From an uncultured Gimesia sp. (GTDB lineage: Bacteria > Planctomycetota > Planctomycetia > Planctomycetales > Planctomycetaceae): a stretch of DNA of 37,753 nt. This document shows positions 29,753 to 37,753 of the stretch, one piece after another (the first letter of the stretch is position 1; every line of letters starts with the position of its first letter). Below the pieces are notes generated by a model. That model was not told the DNA's origin and did no database searches. It was given only the letters and a program-made list of their open reading frames with translations. The stretch is taken from the NCBI RefSeq assembly GCF_937910335.1, contig NZ_CALEMX010000345.1:1-37753 (forward strand), written 5' to 3'. The translations under genes and the position numbers were made by a program.

Positions 29753-31429
29753 ATGAACGACACCAGTGAGCCGCAATGGGATCTGCTACCCGATCATCCC
29801 CTTGAGTTTTTTTCTCTGTCAGGGGAATTTGACATACGTGATTTGAAGCGTAGCTACAACGCTTTGATCAGGCAGTACAAGCCGGAAAAATTTCCAAACG
29901 AATTTCAAATCATTCGTGCTGCGTATGAAAAGCTTCATGATGCCCTGCGCTACCAGGAATCTCTGGGTAACGAATCTGACCAACCGGAATTCATATTTGA
30001 TTGGACTTTAACGCCACAGACAGAGCCAGGAAATCAAAAAGGTGATGGCCTGGCTGAAGTGAATCCGTCACCCGGGACATCAATAGATCAACGGCAAAAT
30101 AATAAGGCGATCGCGAAACAGACAGAATCCCCACTACATGAAAGGATCGATAACGAATCACTGGAACATCACTACCAGGTATTGCAAGCAAAAGAAACAA
30201 AAACTCCCTATGACTACTATACTCTGGCGGTAATTTCAGACCTGCTACAAAAAGAGGAACTTTCATTTGCGGACTGGTTGCTTGAAGGACTAAAGAAACA
30301 CACAGAAGAACCCGGTCTCTTCGATTTACTTCGACAGTTCCTCGCTGCAGAACATTCTCCAGAACAAATCATACGCTTGCTGAAAGCAACCTCGTATGTC
30401 ATCCGTTCTGATCGCTTTTATTATTTGACCGAAAAAGCATGGGACAATCTGATCAGAACGACTTCATTTAATGCGTTTCGAGAAACACTTGCGTCCTGCG
30501 AAGGGAATATGCGCGATGATCAAATCGATCACAAACTTGTGTTTTACTTGCATATCTTAAAACCCGCAATGTGGACCGCTTACAGCTCCTGGATTGATAA
30601 AGCTCTGGCACTGATAGAAGATCACTTCCATGATATGCCTTTTTGGGTTGAAGAAGAACTTTATTATTTAAACTGTATTCACATCTATCGTAAACAGCGT
30701 TCCCAGTTTTTAATCCGTGGCAAAATCAGAGTCATGATCGATCAGGCAATTACAGATTACTTTACTAAAAGTGAAATCGAAGCACAGCACGGTTTTCTGG
30801 AATTTCAGCAATTATTAATGATGCATGAAAAAGAGTTACAATCTGAATTTAATGCATATGAAGAAAGTCTGTTAATGCTACAAATCATCTGGGAAAAAAT
30901 TGCAGATGATGTTTATGACGCACTCGGCGATCAGAGAGTTCTCAATCAGTCTAATTCATTCGACCAACGTATTGAGCGACTGGCATCTCAATTGGTAAGG
31001 AACGGAATTACACCGGACACGAAAATGATGACCGGGATTTTCGGGGTTTCGATTGTGAATATGAGTATTATTAATATGATGGTTTTCATTCATATTTTTC
31101 TATTTGGAGAAAACTCTACCTGGTTCAAAGGAATCGAACTGACTGGTTTAATTTTGTTTGATCTCACTGCTGCATTTTTAATATCGATTGCCTGGAAATA
31201 CACGAACTATAATTTTTCGCCGGATTGGTGGAGACAAGAATTAAAGCTCTATTATCAGACCGCCAGTGATCCACTGATAGAAGTCACGAATGCATTGGAA
31301 CAAATCAGTTACATTTCTATCAAAGGAGAAAATTATAAGGGTTTCAGTAACATAGCAAACTTGATACGCAGTGATTTGAGCCTCTTCTTTTATGTGACAG
31401 CGCAACGCTTATCAAATATTTGCCAATGA
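29753..31429 (+). CDS. J-domain-like membrane protein B3 (HscC partner)
   Basis: The ATG at 29753 is chosen because TGGAG lies 6 bases upstream and because the product then starts like B1 and B2 (SEPQWDLLPDHP); the frame is open back to 29594 but that part overlaps A3. The 558-residue protein keeps IRDLKRSYNALIRQ then KPEKFPNEF, the helical domain with YYLTEKAWDNLI, two membrane segments (about 432-482) and the tail VTAQRLSNICQ. It is the most diverged B copy, yet the KPEKFP loop is unchanged. Probably a J-like co-chaperone of HscC. Confidence 0.75.
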   Translation: MNDTSEPQWDLLPDHPLEFFSLSGEFDIRDLKRSYNALIRQYKPEKFPNEFQIIRAAYEKLHDALRYQESLGNESDQPEFIFDWTLTPQTEPGNQKGDGLAEVNPSPGTSIDQRQNNKAIAKQTESPLHERIDNESLEHHYQVLQAKETKTPYDYYTLAVISDLLQKEELSFADWLLEGLKKHTEEPGLFDLLRQFLAAEHSPEQIIRLLKATSYVIRSDRFYYLTEKAWDNLIRTTSFNAFRETLASCEGNMRDDQIDHKLVFYLHILKPAMWTAYSSWIDKALALIEDHFHDMPFWVEEELYYLNCIHIYRKQRSQFLIRGKIRVMIDQAITDYFTKSEIEAQHGFLEFQQLLMMHEKELQSEFNAYEESLLMLQIIWEKIADDVYDALGDQRVLNQSNSFDQRIERLASQLVRNGITPDTKMMTGIFGVSIVNMSIINMMVFIHIFLFGENSTWFKGIELTGLILFDLTAAFLISIAWKYTNYNFSPDWWRQELKLYYQTASDPLIEVTNALEQISYISIKGENYKGFSNIANLIRSDLSLFFYVTAQRLSNICQ

Positions 31430-31442
31430 CTTTCTCCTACTC

Positions 31443-31532
31443 TATAATGTAACATACCGACGGTCGTAAAATTCTTTCTATCGACACAAATATCTGGTAT
31501 CGCACGGCATGTCGTTGATTTGCTACATTATA
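31443..31532. repeat. Spaced inverted repeat after the hscC operon
   Basis: TATAATGTA (31443-31451) is the exact reverse complement of TACATTATA (31524-31532), 72 bases apart. It lies between the end of B3 and the monooxygenase gene. It is AT-rich and may be chance, or it may mark a regulatory region. Confidence 0.2.
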
Positions 31533-31580
31533 CGGGACGGATAAAAAAACAAACGACGCCTTTCAGGGAGAGAAAGAATC

Positions 31581-32720
31581 ATGCGGATATTGATTGTGGG
31601 AGCGGGCATTGGTGGCATGACGCTGGCAGCCTTACTCAAACAGCGTGGTATGCAGGCAACACTCATCGAACGGGCGGCTAATTTCGATCATGCCGGTTAT
31701 ATGCTGGGACTATGGCCCCTCGGCTATCGAGTGCTGCATGGACTCTCACTCCATAAACAATTTGAAGCCGAGAGCATTGAATGTAAACACTATGAAGTTC
31801 GAGACAATCACGGCGAACTGGTCAAAAACTGGTCAATGCAACCCATCGCCGATCGCTTTGGCCCGAACCTGAGTTGCACGCGACCGCAGCTCATCAAACT
31901 ATTGCACTCCGGCATCGGAGACACCGACCTGCGGTTCAACACATCGCTCGAATCACTCAACCAGGAAGGTGAAGAAGTAACTGCCACCTTCAGCGATGGA
32001 ACAAGCGAAACCTTCGATCTTGTGGTAGGTGCCGACGGTCTGCATTCGAAAGTGCGTAGCCTCGTATTTGGCGAGCAACCCTATTATCACACCGAATGGG
32101 GTGGCTGGGTCTGGTGGGTCGATCTGAATTCCGTTCCCGCGGAAACATTCGTCGAACATTGGGGAGCCGGACGCTTCGTGGGAATCTATCCCACCCAAGA
32201 GGGAGCCGGAGTCTACGCGGGCGCTCCCACTGTCGGAGACTTTGCAGAACCAGGGGCGGGACGACGGCAGCGCATTCAAGATCAGTTCGCGGGCATGGGA
32301 GAACTAGTCGATACCTGCCTGACTGCAATGCCCGATGATAATGAAGATCTGTTCTTCTGGAAGCTCTCAGATGTGCGTTCGAAAGAATGGGCGCAGGGCC
32401 GCGTAGTTTTACTCGGCGACTCAGCCGCCGGCTTTCTACCCACCGCAGGCATCGGCGCGTCGATGGCCATGGAATCCGCGGCTGTCCTGGCGGACGAGTT
32501 ATCGCGGACCAATAGCCGCTTCATCGAGCATGCGCTCTCACTCTACGTCAAACGCCGCAAGCATCGAGTCGAAGTCACACAAAGTGATTCGCGGAAACTG
32601 GCAAAAATGATGTTCATCAAATCCGCCACCGTCGCGCATATCCGCGATGTAGCCACCAAATTCTACTCCCTCGAACAACTGGCCAGCTCCATCGCCAAAG
32701 CCTTTGACGAACCGATTTGA
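31581..32720 (+). CDS. FAD-dependent monooxygenase (group A flavoprotein family)
   Basis: The 379-residue protein has the FAD-binding GAGIGG motif at the N-terminus with an acidic end of strand 2 (TLIERA), the DG motif in VVGADGLHSKVR near residue 150, and the GD motif GDSAAGFLPTAGIGASMAME near residue 282. This is the fold of p-hydroxybenzoate hydroxylase-type enzymes, which use NAD(P)H and oxygen to hydroxylate or oxidise small molecules. No signal peptide is present. The substrate is unknown. GGGAGAG lies about 10 bases before the ATG. It stands alone between the chaperone locus and the glycosidase-like gene. Confidence 0.9.
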   Translation: MRILIVGAGIGGMTLAALLKQRGMQATLIERAANFDHAGYMLGLWPLGYRVLHGLSLHKQFEAESIECKHYEVRDNHGELVKNWSMQPIADRFGPNLSCTRPQLIKLLHSGIGDTDLRFNTSLESLNQEGEEVTATFSDGTSETFDLVVGADGLHSKVRSLVFGEQPYYHTEWGGWVWWVDLNSVPAETFVEHWGAGRFVGIYPTQEGAGVYAGAPTVGDFAEPGAGRRQRIQDQFAGMGELVDTCLTAMPDDNEDLFFWKLSDVRSKEWAQGRVVLLGDSAAGFLPTAGIGASMAMESAAVLADELSRTNSRFIEHALSLYVKRRKHRVEVTQSDSRKLAKMMFIKSATVAHIRDVATKFYSLEQLASSIAKAFDEPI

Positions 32721-32739
32721 GGTTGCAAGTAACCCTCAA
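32717..32739 (+). terminator. Possible hairpin at the end of the monooxygenase gene
   Basis: TTGAGGTT (32717-32724) pairs with AACCCTCAA (32731-32739) with one bulged C. It overlaps the stop codon. No U-tract follows, so it may stabilise the mRNA end rather than terminate. Confidence 0.3.
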
Positions 32740-32871
32740 GAGAATTCGTGATCATCTTGAAACAGAGCGCATTCGGTTTGAAAATCGGGCTCGGCTGTGT
32801 CAGACTATAAGAGATACCAATCCATACCCGAACTTTCCTTCTGACAGCCCGTTCATCTTGAGGAACCTCTC

Positions 32872-34335
32872 ATGCAAAATCGACTGACTCTGTTATGCAC
32901 GCTGATATTTTTGCCTATTGCGATTCAAGTCTCAGCCGAGGAGCCGGCGCATATCGGTTCGCGGCGGGAACTGTTTGTAGATGACTGGATGATTCATAGC
33001 CTCAAAAATGCCCGACAGGAGTTGCATCACCCCGCACCTCAGGAAGTCGCCATCACGTATGACGGGCCCGCGGAAGGTAACATCAGTTATTATGTTCGCA
33101 TCTTACATGACGGTCAGAAATATCGAATGTATTATCGCGGGGCCCATCATGACTGGAGCAAAAAGAAAACGACGCATCAAGTGGTCTGTTATGCCGAAAG
33201 TGATGATGCGATTCATTGGAAGAAGCCGAACCTCGGGCTATTTGAGTTCAATGGATCAAAGCAGAATAACATCGTCTGGATGGGCCTGGGTAAGCATAAT
33301 TTTTCTCCCTTCCTGGATACGAATCCCCAATGCAAACCAGAGGAAAAATTCAAAGCACTGGGCAGTGGTAAAAAAGGGCTGGTTGCTTTTTCATCCCCGG
33401 ATGGAATTCACTGGAAACTGATGCAGGACAAACCGGTAATCACCAAAGGGGCCTTCGATTCGCAAAACCTCGCGTTCTGGGATGCACACCGCGGCCAGTA
33501 TGTCGACTTTCATAGAGGTTTCACCAACAAAGTCCGCGCGATCATGACCTGCACTTCAAACGATTTTCTCAACTGGACGGAACCAAAGTTTATCGACATT
33601 AAAAATTCTCCTCCCCAACATCTCTACACAAATGCGACGATCGCCTATCCGCGCGCCCCGCATCTGTTCCTCGCGTTTCCCAAACGATTTGTTCCCTCCC
33701 GCGCAGCCGCCTGGCATCCCGATCCAAAGAACAATCATCGCGGCGTCAGTGATGGCGTGTTGATGACCAGCCGCGATGGGACCACCTGGAAACGCTGGGA
33801 TGAAGCCTTTTTGAGACCAGGACAGAACCGCGAACGCTGGTGGCAACGCAATAACCATATCGCATGGGGAATCACAACCACACCCAGTCCCCTGCCCGGC
33901 CATGTACCGGAATTATCACTGTATGCAATTGAAAACTACTATGTCGGCCCCTGTCGTCTGCGAAGATTCACGCTCCGCATGGATGGTTTTGTCTCAATCA
34001 ACGCCCCCTACACCGGCGGTGAAATGACAACGCGATTGATTACCTTCGATGGTTCGAAAGCAAATTCCGACAAGCCGGGACCACCGGTCGAGCTGGAACT
34101 CAATCTGGCAACCTCGGCGGCGGGCAGTATTCAATGCGAACTACTGGACGAACAAGGAAAACCGATACCAGGATTCACTCTCGCTGACAGCGAAGAAATC
34201 TACGGCGATGAACTGGCGCACGTTGTAAGCTGGAAAGGCAAAACGGACCTGACAAAACTCGCTGGTAAACCGGTCCGTGTTCGCTTCGTCTTGAAAGATG
34301 CAGACCTGTATTCGCTACGGTTTCGTAACGACTGA
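32872..34335 (+). CDS. Secreted glycosidase-like protein (five-bladed propeller type)
   Basis: The 487-residue protein has a Sec signal peptide (about 1-22, ending VSAEE). GSRRELFVDDWMIHSL follows, a start typical of a large planctomycete family related to GH32/GH43-type propellers. Repeated strand motifs such as YRMYYRG, CYAESDDAIHWKKP and FSSPDGIHWKLM are the blade sequences with the SxDGxxW pattern. The C-terminal part (about 380-487) is beta-sandwich-like. It probably binds or cleaves a polysaccharide outside the cytoplasm. GAGGAA lies 7 bases before the ATG. The catalytic acids cannot be assigned with certainty. Confidence 0.78.
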   Translation: MQNRLTLLCTLIFLPIAIQVSAEEPAHIGSRRELFVDDWMIHSLKNARQELHHPAPQEVAITYDGPAEGNISYYVRILHDGQKYRMYYRGAHHDWSKKKTTHQVVCYAESDDAIHWKKPNLGLFEFNGSKQNNIVWMGLGKHNFSPFLDTNPQCKPEEKFKALGSGKKGLVAFSSPDGIHWKLMQDKPVITKGAFDSQNLAFWDAHRGQYVDFHRGFTNKVRAIMTCTSNDFLNWTEPKFIDIKNSPPQHLYTNATIAYPRAPHLFLAFPKRFVPSRAAAWHPDPKNNHRGVSDGVLMTSRDGTTWKRWDEAFLRPGQNRERWWQRNNHIAWGITTTPSPLPGHVPELSLYAIENYYVGPCRLRRFTLRMDGFVSINAPYTGGEMTTRLITFDGSKANSDKPGPPVELELNLATSAAGSIQCELLDEQGKPIPGFTLADSEEIYGDELAHVVSWKGKTDLTKLAGKPVRVRFVLKDADLYSLRFRND

Positions 34336-34387
34336 TTCATTCAATCCTGGCACAGCCCAAGTGATTGGCATTTTCTTCAGATGCCTT

Positions 34388-35227
34388 TCACTTTTCCGCT
34401 TTCTTGTCCCGCAGTATTTTCGCAAGGTATTTCGCGGTTTCGTCGGCGATCACATTGTACCCCGCCAGATTAGGATGTCGGTCTCCATACCAGCCCGGCA
34501 GATCTCCCAGAATGGGATCAAGTTCGTTGGCCATGACGACCACTCGGTCGCCCGAGACAAACGGCTTAACGAGTGCATGATACTTTTCGGGCACTTTCGC
34601 CAGTGGGTACCGACGATAGTTGAGCATGTTATGCCCCTTTTTCAGCTCAGTCGCGTAACGCGGATAGATATCAAACACATCGAGCTTTTCTTTTTTTGCC
34701 ACCTCGAAGACCAGATCGTTAATTTTCTTACTGTCTTCTTCATTCGCAAAGGGAATCACGGTCATGGGAACGAGCAGTGCATTGGGATGATCCTTGCGCA
34801 AACGTGCCAGCAGTTCATGAAAGTCTTTGGGAAAAAACTCGGTGAATTTCTCCCGCCTCGCGCGGTCGTTCAAGCCGTAACGAATGAAGATGTAATCCAG
34901 TCCCGGTAGTTTCGCAGCATCACGATCATAACGGCCCGAATCAAAGAGCCGCCGAATGTATTCACCACTTAGACTGGAATTGACAACATGACAGGCCGGC
35001 AGATCCCCTTCCGCCGCCAGTAGTTGCTCCAGAATGCGTTCCAAATGCGGTCCTTCCGGTTTCAGCTGACGCGGAATACTGCCTTCAGCCGTGCTATCAC
35101 CCAGCAACAATATCTGAACTTTCCCCTCATGCTCGGCTTGCACGAATTCAGGAGCAATCACAAGCAGCATTCCCAGAACAAACAGGGAAGCAATCATTTT
35201 CTTCAAAGGAGATCGGAGCAAGTTCAT
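34388..35227 (-). CDS. Secreted SGNH/GDSL hydrolase
   Basis: The 279-residue protein has a signal peptide (about 1-31, ending EFVQAEH). The SGNH blocks are LLLGDSTAEGS (nucleophile Ser, about residue 44), SLSGEY (the Gly block), RYGLND (oxyanion Asn) and YGDRHPNLAGY (catalytic Asp and His). It is shorter than the SGNH protein at 10686-12044 and lacks its N-terminal domain. Such enzymes are often carbohydrate esterases. It lies convergent to the glycosidase-like gene, so a shared polysaccharide is plausible but not shown. The ATG at 35227 has no clear SD; an in-frame ATG ten codons on is possible. Confidence 0.85.
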   Translation of the reverse strand: MNLLRSPLKKMIASLFVLGMLLVIAPEFVQAEHEGKVQILLLGDSTAEGSIPRQLKPEGPHLERILEQLLAAEGDLPACHVVNSSLSGEYIRRLFDSGRYDRDAAKLPGLDYIFIRYGLNDRARREKFTEFFPKDFHELLARLRKDHPNALLVPMTVIPFANEEDSKKINDLVFEVAKKEKLDVFDIYPRYATELKKGHNMLNYRRYPLAKVPEKYHALVKPFVSGDRVVVMANELDPILGDLPGWYGDRHPNLAGYNVIADETAKYLAKILRDKKAEK

Positions 35228-35427
35228 CGGAGAAGTCCTATTCGGCGAGTTTGAGTTTTCATAGAGGGCCTGAAAATATCAGAGTTTCATTTCATTATGC
35301 TCAATACGTTGAGCAAATTCAATTTACTGACAGGTTTCAATGCTAGTTCCAGACTTAAGTCACCTGTCAAAAGCAGGAAACAAATTCAGAGAATCGCATC
35401 TTCAAAGAAGATCACCAACAAAGTGTC

Positions 35428-35673
35428 TTACGGTTCATCAACCAATTGAAAAATTTTCTCAACGGGCACGCCAAACGTTTTAGCAATCCGTAAGGCGAGG
35501 ATCAGCGAGGGTGAATACCTTCCCGATTCGAGCGCAATGATGGTCTGCCGTGTAACACCAACCTGGGTTGCAAGTGCCTGCTGTGTCATCTCGTTGTGTT
35601 CAAAGCGAAATCGCCGAATTTGATTCGTGAGATCCGCCCGTTCTTTACCTGCCATTCCCTTTAACCTCGACAT
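35428..35673 (-). CDS. XRE family helix-turn-helix regulator
   Basis: The product of about 81 residues carries the Cro/C1-type helix-turn-helix: [39 protein letters not shown], then [19 protein letters not shown]. This is the short single-domain regulator type. The start is uncertain. The ATG at 35673 overlaps the end of the membrane-protein gene by a few codons and would be coupled to it; an ATG at 35655 and a longer frame to 35739 are alternatives. Paired with a DUF2178-like membrane protein, it probably controls the shared promoter at 36110-36138 through the palindrome inside it. Confidence 0.85.
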   Translation of the reverse strand: MSRLKGMAGKERADLTNQIRRFRFEHNEMTQQALATQVGVTRQTIIALESGRYSPSLILALRIAKTFGVPVEKIFQLVDEP

Positions 35674-36056
35674 TGCTGGATCAGAGTGGCCAGCGACTTC
35701 ACGCCGAGAAACAGGACCAATGCATAAAAGACACTCCACTGAACCACCATCACGGGAACGCTGCCATTCTGTCCGTAAAGCATTGGTAAAAAGAGACTGG
35801 CAATAAGGACATAGACTACCCAGAAAATAGAATAGCCCAGGAGTGCAGAACGCTTTTCAATCAGCAAATCACGCTCATCCATCACGACTTCACTTTTTCG
35901 CTTTCGATAGAACAGTACGCCGAAACCAAGCAGACCACACAATCCCAAAGCGCCATTGGCTCGCCACCCTATAAAGGGATACAAACAACCGACTGCCGTT
36001 AGACTTAACAAAATCACAGCTAGATTGAACCAGGCATGTTTCAGTGATGCAGACAT
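35661..36056 (-). CDS. Small membrane protein, DUF2178-like
   Basis: The 131-residue protein has four hydrophobic segments (about residues 9-27, 34-50, 73-93 and 101-122). Between the second and third lies the charged loop [20 protein letters not shown], whose DER..I.K pattern is typical of DUF2178 proteins. It overlaps the XRE regulator gene, a common pairing in bacteria and archaea. Function is unknown; a role in sensing or envelope stress has been suggested for such pairs only by context. It has no strong SD visible. Confidence 0.7.
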   Translation of the reverse strand: MSASLKHAWFNLAVILLSLTAVGCLYPFIGWRANGALGLCGLLGFGVLFYRKRKSEVVMDERDLLIEKRSALLGYSIFWVVYVLIASLFLPMLYGQNGSVPVMVVQWSVFYALVLFLGVKSLATLIQQCRG

Positions 36057-36109
36057 AGGAGAACTCCCCTGAAAAAGTTGAATATTTCACTCCAGAATCT
36101 CGATATTCA

Positions 36110-36138
36110 ATTGTAATGCCTGCATTACATCATGTCAA
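36110..36138 (-). promoter_or_regulatory. Sigma-70-type promoter of the DUF2178-XRE operon
   Basis: Read on the minus strand, TTGACA (36133-36138, perfect -35), a 17-base spacer and TACAAT (36110-36115, 5 of 6) form a near-consensus promoter about 54 bases before the membrane-protein ATG. Confidence 0.8.
36112..36129. promoter_or_regulatory. Palindromic operator inside the promoter spacer
   Basis: TGTAATGC-CT-GCATTACA is a perfect inverted repeat of 8-base arms with 2 bases between. It fills the spacer and overlaps the -10 box. It fits the two-fold symmetric sites bound by XRE dimers, so autorepression is expected. Confidence 0.75.
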
Positions 36139-36250
36139 GTTTACTTTACCTTCATTTCGGAAATTTCCTTTCAATATGCGATTGTGTTACCCGAAGACCT
36201 GCAGGGCGATTCCCCGATGAGCCCATGCTTTGAAATCGTCTGCAAGTCTT

Positions 36251-36535
36251 TTAATGCTTGTAAACTTTATGCTGTGGTCGGCCAGAGAGAATTTGTTCTT
36301 TGCCCCAGTTGGTCACAGCGCGGAAGGCGTCGCTTTGGATGAAGTCTTTAAATGCCTGTTCGTCAGACCATTCGCTTGTAATCAGATACGAAGCGCCGTC
36401 ACTGACATCTTTCCACAAGGTTGAGCTGTCATGGCCTTCGGCGGCTTTTAACGCATCAATCACGCCGGCAAATTTATCTTCGAATGATTGTTGCTTGCCT
36501 TCGATTACGTGGTAGTTCATGCCAACAGTGATCAT
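36251..36535 (-). CDS. ABM-fold (antibiotic biosynthesis monooxygenase-like) protein
   Basis: The 94-residue protein matches the small dimeric alpha/beta-barrel ABM family: MITVGMNYHVIEGKQQSFED, then ALKAAEGHDSSTLWKDV, SYLITSEWSDEQAFKDFIQS and FRAVTNWGKEQIL. Members include quinol monooxygenases and heme-degrading IsdG-type proteins. The heme-binding residues cannot be confirmed here. The ATG at 36535 is used; the frame continues to 36586 but the family start and AGGAG 11 bases upstream favour the shorter form. Neighbours give no clear link. Confidence 0.82.
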   Translation of the reverse strand: MITVGMNYHVIEGKQQSFEDKFAGVIDALKAAEGHDSSTLWKDVSDGASYLITSEWSDEQAFKDFIQSDAFRAVTNWGKEQILSGRPQHKVYKH

Positions 36536-36847
36536 GGCTCGATTAGCTCCTGTAAAAATTGATGGTGAGTGAAATTGGCTGGCCAATGGTAATGCACAAG
36601 GTCCGAGGACACAACAGTGCTGAATTCGGAACTGGTGTTGGAAACAATGCCGGACGTGCGGCCGGTTGATCTGTAAAAATTACGCGTCCCTTGTAAAGAT
36701 GGCATTGCTTATAAGGCCATGCGCATTGCCAACGTTGAACATTCCCCGTATTTTCGCATGTCTGGGGAATTGGCACAGTTGTTGCTGAATCCGGTTTCGT
36801 CGCAAAGCGGTGTGCTTTGCTATTTCCAATTCATGGAGGATTGAAGT

Positions 36848-37405
36848 ATGACAATGTTTCTAGCGCTGCTCTTAAGCGCCGTTACAACAGAGGCGCCTCA
36901 GGTAGTCAACGCGGGATTTGAAACGATAAATGAACGGACGGAAACGCCCGTCGGCTGGTCGTTTACATCACTGCCGAATCAAGCTCATCTCGTCAGTTAC
37001 AAAACAGCCGTTGTTCCCTCGGGAACGAAAACTCGCGCACTTTCTATCTCGGTGGTCCCAAATCATCCTGACCAGCGCGTTGCTTATAACGCACATCAGG
37101 ATGTTCAGGGAGTCGTAGCCGGCAAAAAGTACCGCGTTGCGGCAAGAGTGCAGGCGCGAGGCTTGCAAACGTTGCCAATGGTGGTAGTGCAGTGCCTTGA
37201 CGAATCGGGAAACAAAATGCTGGCGTTTGCCCGCACTGAAGAGAGGAAAATAGATAACGATGTCGAAAAGTGGGAAAATGTGCAAACCGAGGTAACAGTT
37301 CCCGAGGGCACATCTACATTCCGCTTACGAATCGGAATTCCCGCTGAAGGCAATGCAGGAGGTACGGCTCTGATTGATGACATCCGCATTGTTGAAATCA
37401 AATAG
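36848..37405 (+). CDS. Secreted carbohydrate-binding-like protein
   Basis: The 185-residue protein starts with a short hydrophobic, signal-like segment (about 1-14). The rest is a beta-sandwich of the CBM4_9/galactose-binding type: VVNAGFETINERTETPVGW near the start, YRVAARVQARGLQTLPMVVV in the middle and GTALIDDIRIVEIK at the end. Such modules bind carbohydrate, and here the domain stands alone. A GGAGG lies 6 bases before the ATG. Role outside the cytoplasm is inferred. Confidence 0.75.
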   Translation: MTMFLALLLSAVTTEAPQVVNAGFETINERTETPVGWSFTSLPNQAHLVSYKTAVVPSGTKTRALSISVVPNHPDQRVAYNAHQDVQGVVAGKKYRVAARVQARGLQTLPMVVVQCLDESGNKMLAFARTEERKIDNDVEKWENVQTEVTVPEGTSTFRLRIGIPAEGNAGGTALIDDIRIVEIK

Positions 37406-37505
37406 CGTCACTGAAAAGAATCGCTGTGATGAAAAACCAGGGTAATCGTCAGCATTTTTTGCTGTAAGCAAATTTTGCTCGGCTGCCCGGCCTTCGCTGT
37501 ATCCT

Positions 37506-37753
37506 TCAAAACAAACCAGGAATGAGTTCGCCCGCGGTGGCAACCTGAATGATTTCGTTTGGTACGCCGCGGGTGATGCGGAGTTCGCCGACATCGAACA
37601 GTGTATGCATGATGCTGGCAACCAGATCTTTGCGTTCAATGGGTTCGGTCTGTGGTTCACTGGCGTGGCGCGTGGATTGGCCGATGACCTGGCCCATGTT
37701 TAAACCGCCGCCACTCAGCATCAAAGGTGATAAATTGCCCCAGTGATCGCGGC
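37506..37753 (-). CDS. DUF1501 protein, C-terminal end (gene continues past the window)
   Basis: The frame is open to the window edge. The visible part reads RDHWGNLSPLMLSGGGLNMG, then IGQSTRHASEP, KDLVASIMHTLFDVGELR and ends ELIPGLF. These are the hallmark C-terminal blocks of DUF1501 proteins, which have an alkaline-phosphatase/sulfatase-like fold, are usually exported by Tat, and are very common in planctomycetes. Only the last 80 or so residues are visible. Confidence 0.88.
   Translation of the reverse strand, partial: RDHWGNLSPLMLSGGGLNMGQVIGQSTRHASEPQTEPIERKDLVASIMHTLFDVGELRITRGVPNEIIQVATAGELIPGLF

Larger units (their letters stand above)
29052..31429 (+). repeat. Tandem unit 3 of the hscC-associated A-B gene pair
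   Basis: Third and most diverged copy. The A-B gap is only 11 bases and the sequence after the unit is unrelated to the junctions seen between units 1-2 and 2-3, so the array ends here. Confidence 0.9.

Overview
The window looks like chromosomal DNA from a planctomycete, most like Gimesia or a close relative (family Planctomycetaceae). This is inferred from gene content: a DUF1501 protein, a Tat-exported Gfo/Idh/MocA oxidoreductase, an FG-GAP/VCBS protein with ten Asp-rich loops, a sulfatase, SGNH hydrolases, a secreted glycosidase-like protein and a TMTC-like membrane/TPR protein, all at moderate GC. No rRNA, tRNA, CRISPR array or intact insertion sequence was seen.

Layout. 1-2.4 kb: an ECF-sigma-like fragment at the edge, then shikimate kinase and class I DAHP synthase in tandem (shikimate pathway). 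2.4-12.0 kb, all on the minus strand: a Gfo/Idh/MocA protein with a secreted partner, a TetR regulator with its own operator, a repeat lipoprotein, an exported FG-GAP protein overlapping an HpcH/HpaI aldolase gene, and an SGNH hydrolase. 12.4-17.4 kb: an accessory patch with an intact yjbQ gene, a DUF6314-like gene, two unknown ORFs, a recombinase-like fragment, a TMTC-like protein and several decayed pieces of yjbQ. 17.4-22.0 kb: an RraA-like protein, a sulfatase and a serine-hydrolase (beta-lactamase fold) protein.

22.5-31.4 kb is the most remarkable part. An HscC-type Hsp70 gene is followed without real gaps by three tandem copies of a two-gene unit. In each unit a tail-anchored protein of about 225 residues (A) precedes a 547-562-residue membrane protein (B) whose N-terminus looks like a J-domain. 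In all three B proteins the J-domain HPD signature is KPE. In Escherichia coli, hscC also lies with J-domain membrane genes (djlB, djlC) that are paired with genes for proteins of about 235 residues (ybeR, ybeU). The locus therefore looks like an expanded and diverged HscC membrane-chaperone module.

31.6-37.75 kb: a flavin monooxygenase, a secreted glycosidase-like protein, a second SGNH hydrolase, an XRE regulator with a DUF2178-like membrane protein (with a well-formed promoter and a palindromic operator inside its spacer), an ABM-fold protein, a carbohydrate-binding-like protein and the end of a DUF1501 gene that runs off the window.
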